NCBI GenBank assembly: GCA_036678685.1
Contig: JAZIHH010000027.1
Coordinates: 1-64,000, forward strand
Reading direction: 5' to 3'
DNA: 64,000 nucleotides
DNA from: JAZIHH01 sp036678685
Lineage (GTDB): Bacteria > Bacillota > UBA4882 > UBA10575
In this document: positions 61,290 through 64,000 of the stretch, in pieces
Position numbering within the stretch: position 1 is the stretch's first letter
How the letters are laid out: each line of letters starts with the position of its first letter
Position numbers and translations under genes: made by a program
Notes under the pieces: model-generated
Databases searched by the model: none
The model's input: only the letters and a program-made list of their open reading frames with translations
Told to the model about the DNA's origin: nothing

Positions 61290-62033
61290 TTGTTTTTGCC
61301 GCTTCGCCAGAACACAATTGACATTTATTATACTGATACATTCAGCAAACATTGGCAAAACTCGATGCTGCATGTACTAAACAAAGAAGAATTGGATGTA
61401 TATCATCGATATGGGCTTGAGGAAAGAAAAATCGAGTTTTTACTGGGCAGATATCTAGTGAAGAATATCTGTAGTCATTATTTGCATAAAAAACCGCAAG
61501 AAATAATCATTACAAAAAATGAATATGGTAAACCATATTTGCCTGGAAGTGACGTTAAGTTTAACATCTCTCATTCTTATGGGGTGGTTGCATGCGCCGC
61601 AACTATTGGCGCTGAGATCGGTGTTGATATAGAAAAAATTAGCAATGACATTACTGGCGTTGTTAAGCGGTTTTTTACTCCTAAAGAAATAGATTACCTT
61701 TTTAATTTAGACCCTGGTAACAAGAATCGCGAGGCATATCGCTTGTGGACAATGAAGGAGGCGTATATAAAAGCTATTGGTAAGGGCCTTTTTACTCCGT
61801 TGGATAGTTTTGATCTATTTGATTTATTTGGTGAATATGATGTCTTCTTTTACTCAACAGAACTCAATGCCGATTATTACCTCTCAGTTGTGAGGAAAAA
61901 TGGAAAAAACGAAGAGAACAATGCTAGTGTTCGAATTTTCCGCGTAGTTATTGAATGTATAGGGTGGTTGAGGATAACCTTTCCCTGGCTTATACCCATC
62001 CAGAACAAAAAGTTGGAAGGGTATTTTTTGTAA
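61290..62033 (+). CDS. Sfp-type 4'-phosphopantetheinyl transferase
   Basis: Encodes 247 aa from TTG 61290 with GAAGGTGG upstream. Family motifs are KPYLPGSDVKFNISHSYGVVACA, GVDIEKI (Mg ligands D and E), VKRFFTPKEIDYL and RLWTMKEAYIKAIGKGLFTPLDSFD. It transfers the phosphopantetheine arm of CoA to carrier-protein domains of NRPS/PKS systems. Its position just before an acyl-AMP ligase gene with a carrier domain fits this role. Confidence 0.95.
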   Translation: MFLPLRQNTIDIYYTDTFSKHWQNSMLHVLNKEELDVYHRYGLEERKIEFLLGRYLVKNICSHYLHKKPQEIIITKNEYGKPYLPGSDVKFNISHSYGVVACAATIGAEIGVDIEKISNDITGVVKRFFTPKEIDYLFNLDPGNKNREAYRLWTMKEAYIKAIGKGLFTPLDSFDLFDLFGEYDVFFYSTELNADYYLSVVRKNGKNEENNASVRIFRVVIECIGWLRITFPWLIPIQNKKLEGYFL

Positions 62034-62076
62034 AATACTTTTATAGGAAAAAATACAAAAAATTAACTAACACGTC

Positions 62077-62106
62077 TTGACATATGGTTCCATATTATGG
62101 TATACA
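62077..62106 (+). promoter_or_regulatory. SigA-type promoter of the acyl-AMP ligase gene
   Basis: TTGACA (62077-62082), 18 nt, TATACA (62101-62106), about 58 nt before the ATG. The spacer carries the palindrome CCATATTATGG, a possible operator. Confidence 0.65.
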
Positions 62107-62163
62107 TTATGGTAATAAACAAAATAGTCAATAAATGCTAGGTTGGTATGAGGGGTGCACGGA

Positions 62164-64000
62164 ATGGAAAAAGGGGATATGGCTTTGGCTGTTGGATCAG
62201 ATTTAGTATTTGACAAGACAGAGCCCAGGACAATTACAGAAGTAATTGAAGGGATCATAAACGAGTCCACAGAGGAAATGGGTGTTCGATACATATATTC
62301 CGATAAGGAGGAAGAAATTCAATCCTACCGCCAGCTTTCCGAAAGTGCCATGAAACTTTTAGGAGGATTACAAGCAAAAGGATTCCAACCTCAGGACAAG
62401 GTTATTTTAGAAATTGATGATAGCAAGAATTTTTTTACCGCCTTTTGGGGTTGTCTTTTGGGAGGAATTATTCCCGCTCCTGTTTCCAGGCCTGTTTCAT
62501 ATAGTTCCGGCGATCGAAATCTCCAAAAAATAGAACAAATATGGCTAAGGATGCAAAGACCGGTAATCATTACTGATAAAAAAGGATATAGCAAATATGA
62601 GGAATTAAGAGAAAATTTTAACTACAGCATTATATCTGTTGATGAGCTATTAGCAAAAAACGCAAAAGGTGAAATATATGAAGCTAAACCCGATGATATA
62701 GCGTTTTTACAGTTCTCATCGGGGAGTACTGGTGAACCCAAGGGAGTAATTTTATCGCATGCCAATATAATTGCAAATGTGAAAGCAATTTCAAAGTGGA
62801 TACATATGAATGAAAATGATATTACGTGCAGTTGGTTGCCCCATACTCATGACATGGGGCTGGTGGGTATGCATTTAGTGTCTTTATATTCAGGTATAAC
62901 CCAGATTAAAATGTTGCCAAAAGTTTTTATAGTCAATCCTTTGCTTTTCCTAAAGACGATTCATAAATATGGAGTAACCATCTGCGCTATGCCAAACTTT
63001 GGTTTAAGCTGGTTGGTAGAACAGATTGACGAGAAAAGATTGAATGCCCTGAATATTGATTTAAGAAGTATTCGTCTATTATTTAATGGAGCTGAACCTA
63101 TATCCGTTAAAGTTATAAATGATTTTTATCAAAAATATACGAAGTACGGTTTTTGCCAAAAGGCGATGTTTCCTGTTTATGGTTTGGCTGAAGCTTCATT
63201 GGCAGTGAGTTTTCCTCCGGTCGGCAGTGATTTGGTTATTCACCAATTGGACGGGGAGCAATCAAGTTTATATGTTGATGAGGGGTATCCAATTGATGGA
63301 GTGAGTATCCGTATTGTTGATGAGGAGGATCATCTTGTTGAAGAGGGTGTGGTTGGTCATATTCAGATAAAAGGTAAAAATGTCACGCATGGTTACTATA
63401 ACAATGACCAGGCCAATAAAGACTTATTTTGTGGTGATTGGCTAAGAACCGGTGACATGGGTTTTATAAAAAACCGGCGGTTAACTGTAATAGGCAGGAG
63501 GAAAGATATTATTTTTGTCAGGGGACAAAACTTTTATGCTCATGACATCGAAGAAGTGATTTACAATAAAATTCAAGGTTTTCGGAGAGGAACGGTTGCC
63601 GTAAGTGCCACATATGATTTTAGCAAGGGTGAAGACAGCATTTGTGTATTTGTTAAATATAAAAAACCACTTGCCGGTTTTGTTGATATTTATCATTCAA
63701 TAAAGAACTGTTTGCAAAAAGAATTGGGCCTGGAAATTGCCCATGTTATTCCTGTAACGGAGATCCCCCAGACGACCAGCGGGAAGCTCCAGCGGTTTTT
63801 GCTAAGAGAGAAATTCATAAACGGGGAATACAGCGATGTTATAAATAAAATAAAAAAGGAAGCTGATCAGAGAAGAACAAGACAGAGAATATTGCCGAGG
63901 AATCAAGTTGAGAAAAGAATTCTTGCTTTGTGGTCCGATGTTTTGGGCATACCAGAGGAAGAGATTAGTACAGATGATTCGTTGTTTGAATTGGGCGGGA
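62164..64000 (+). CDS. Acyl-AMP ligase with C-terminal carrier domain, cut by window edge
   Basis: At least 612 codons are open from ATG 62164 to the window end. The adenylate-forming core shows FLQFSSGSTGEPKGVILSHANI (P-loop), SWLPHTHDMGLVG (typical of fatty-acyl-AMP ligases, FAAL/DIP2 type), FPVYGLAEASLAVSFPP, GDWLRTGDMGFI and TTSGKLQRFLLREKF. The sequence then enters a carrier-protein domain (KRILALWSDVLGIPEEEISTDDSLFELGG, the serine site lying just beyond the window). It probably loads an acyl chain onto an NRPS/PKS assembly line and is activated by the adjacent phosphopantetheinyl transferase. Confidence 0.92.
   Translation, partial: MEKGDMALAVGSDLVFDKTEPRTITEVIEGIINESTEEMGVRYIYSDKEEEIQSYRQLSESAMKLLGGLQAKGFQPQDKVILEIDDSKNFFTAFWGCLLGGIIPAPVSRPVSYSSGDRNLQKIEQIWLRMQRPVIITDKKGYSKYEELRENFNYSIISVDELLAKNAKGEIYEAKPDDIAFLQFSSGSTGEPKGVILSHANIIANVKAISKWIHMNENDITCSWLPHTHDMGLVGMHLVSLYSGITQIKMLPKVFIVNPLLFLKTIHKYGVTICAMPNFGLSWLVEQIDEKRLNALNIDLRSIRLLFNGAEPISVKVINDFYQKYTKYGFCQKAMFPVYGLAEASLAVSFPPVGSDLVIHQLDGEQSSLYVDEGYPIDGVSIRIVDEEDHLVEEGVVGHIQIKGKNVTHGYYNNDQANKDLFCGDWLRTGDMGFIKNRRLTVIGRRKDIIFVRGQNFYAHDIEEVIYNKIQGFRRGTVAVSATYDFSKGEDSICVFVKYKKPLAGFVDIYHSIKNCLQKELGLEIAHVIPVTEIPQTTSGKLQRFLLREKFINGEYSDVINKIKKEADQRRTRQRILPRNQVEKRILALWSDVLGIPEEEISTDDSLFELGG

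Overview
The window looks like a chromosomal segment of a low-GC, Gram-positive-type bacterium (Bacillota, probably an anaerobic clostridial lineage). Genes have strong AGGAGG-type ribosome binding sites, frequent TTG/GTG starts and AT-rich coding DNA. Family content also fits: DUF3795, DUF2157, XRE-ImmA, IS110/IS256/IS21/IS5 elements, and a Sfp-type phosphopantetheinyl transferase. The species cannot be named from the sequence. No rRNA, tRNA or CRISPR was seen.

Positions 1 to about 35,835 form a large integron gene-cassette array. Roughly 25 gene cassettes, nearly all single-gene, are separated by GC-rich attC sites of three families (A about 148 bp, B about 162 bp, C about 204 bp). The evidence is direct. 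The last 7 bases of each cassette's own attC (R'' box) are the reverse complement of the first bases of that same cassette (R' box), e.g. GTTAGGC/GCCTAAC, GTTATGC/GCATAAC, GTTATAT/ATATAAC. Most cassette genes point right, so attI and the integrase should lie to the left of the window; no integrase gene is visible here. A fourth element (D, 198 bp, 7 copies plus a remnant) has no gene. It always sits exactly at the recombination point of an A, B or C attC and behaves like an empty cassette with an unusual GATGGCC/GGCCATC box.

Cassette cargo is typical accessory or defence material: three HEPN/MNT toxin-antitoxin cassettes, an AbrB/PIN pair, two further PIN proteins, a HEPN protein, DUF3644, an Abi_C-type protein, a SIR2-like protein, a NERD nuclease-like protein, a DUF3800-like protein, two identical pRiA4b ORF-3-like genes, a VOC protein, a YiiX-like lipoprotein, an orphan recombinase core-binding-like domain, and several unknowns. 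Mobile elements have invaded the array. An IS110-family element sits inside the R' box of an attC. An IS256-family element splits a cassette gene at 20,035-21,427. A second IS256-type element, itself split by an IS21, lies in an attC at about 21.7-25.8 kb. A three-gene DUF6431/DDE/AAA-ATPase transposon (27.3-30.3 kb) splits a duplicated membrane-protein cassette.

From 36 to 49 kb the array decays. Half attC sites, truncated pRiA4b copies, an AAC(6')-like acetyltransferase and an ANT(6)-like adenylyltransferase are scattered among ordinary chromosomal genes: an XRE-ImmA/PIN pair, a GH3 beta-glucosidase and a HEAT-like protein. An IS5-family element lies at 37.6-39.1 kb. From 48.6 to 60.5 kb there are many broken genes (flavodoxin, alpha/beta hydrolase, PHP phosphatase, tautomerase, a lipoprotein), two more IS256 copies and a second IS21. 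Intact genes here include a nitroreductase whose N-terminus is rewritten by IS21, a PNPOx-like protein, a DUF2157 membrane protein, a nucleotidyltransferase and a methyltransferase. The right edge (60.7-64 kb) holds a DUF3795 protein, a Sfp-type phosphopantetheinyl transferase and the start of an acyl-AMP ligase with a carrier-protein domain, probably the beginning of an NRPS/PKS-like cluster.
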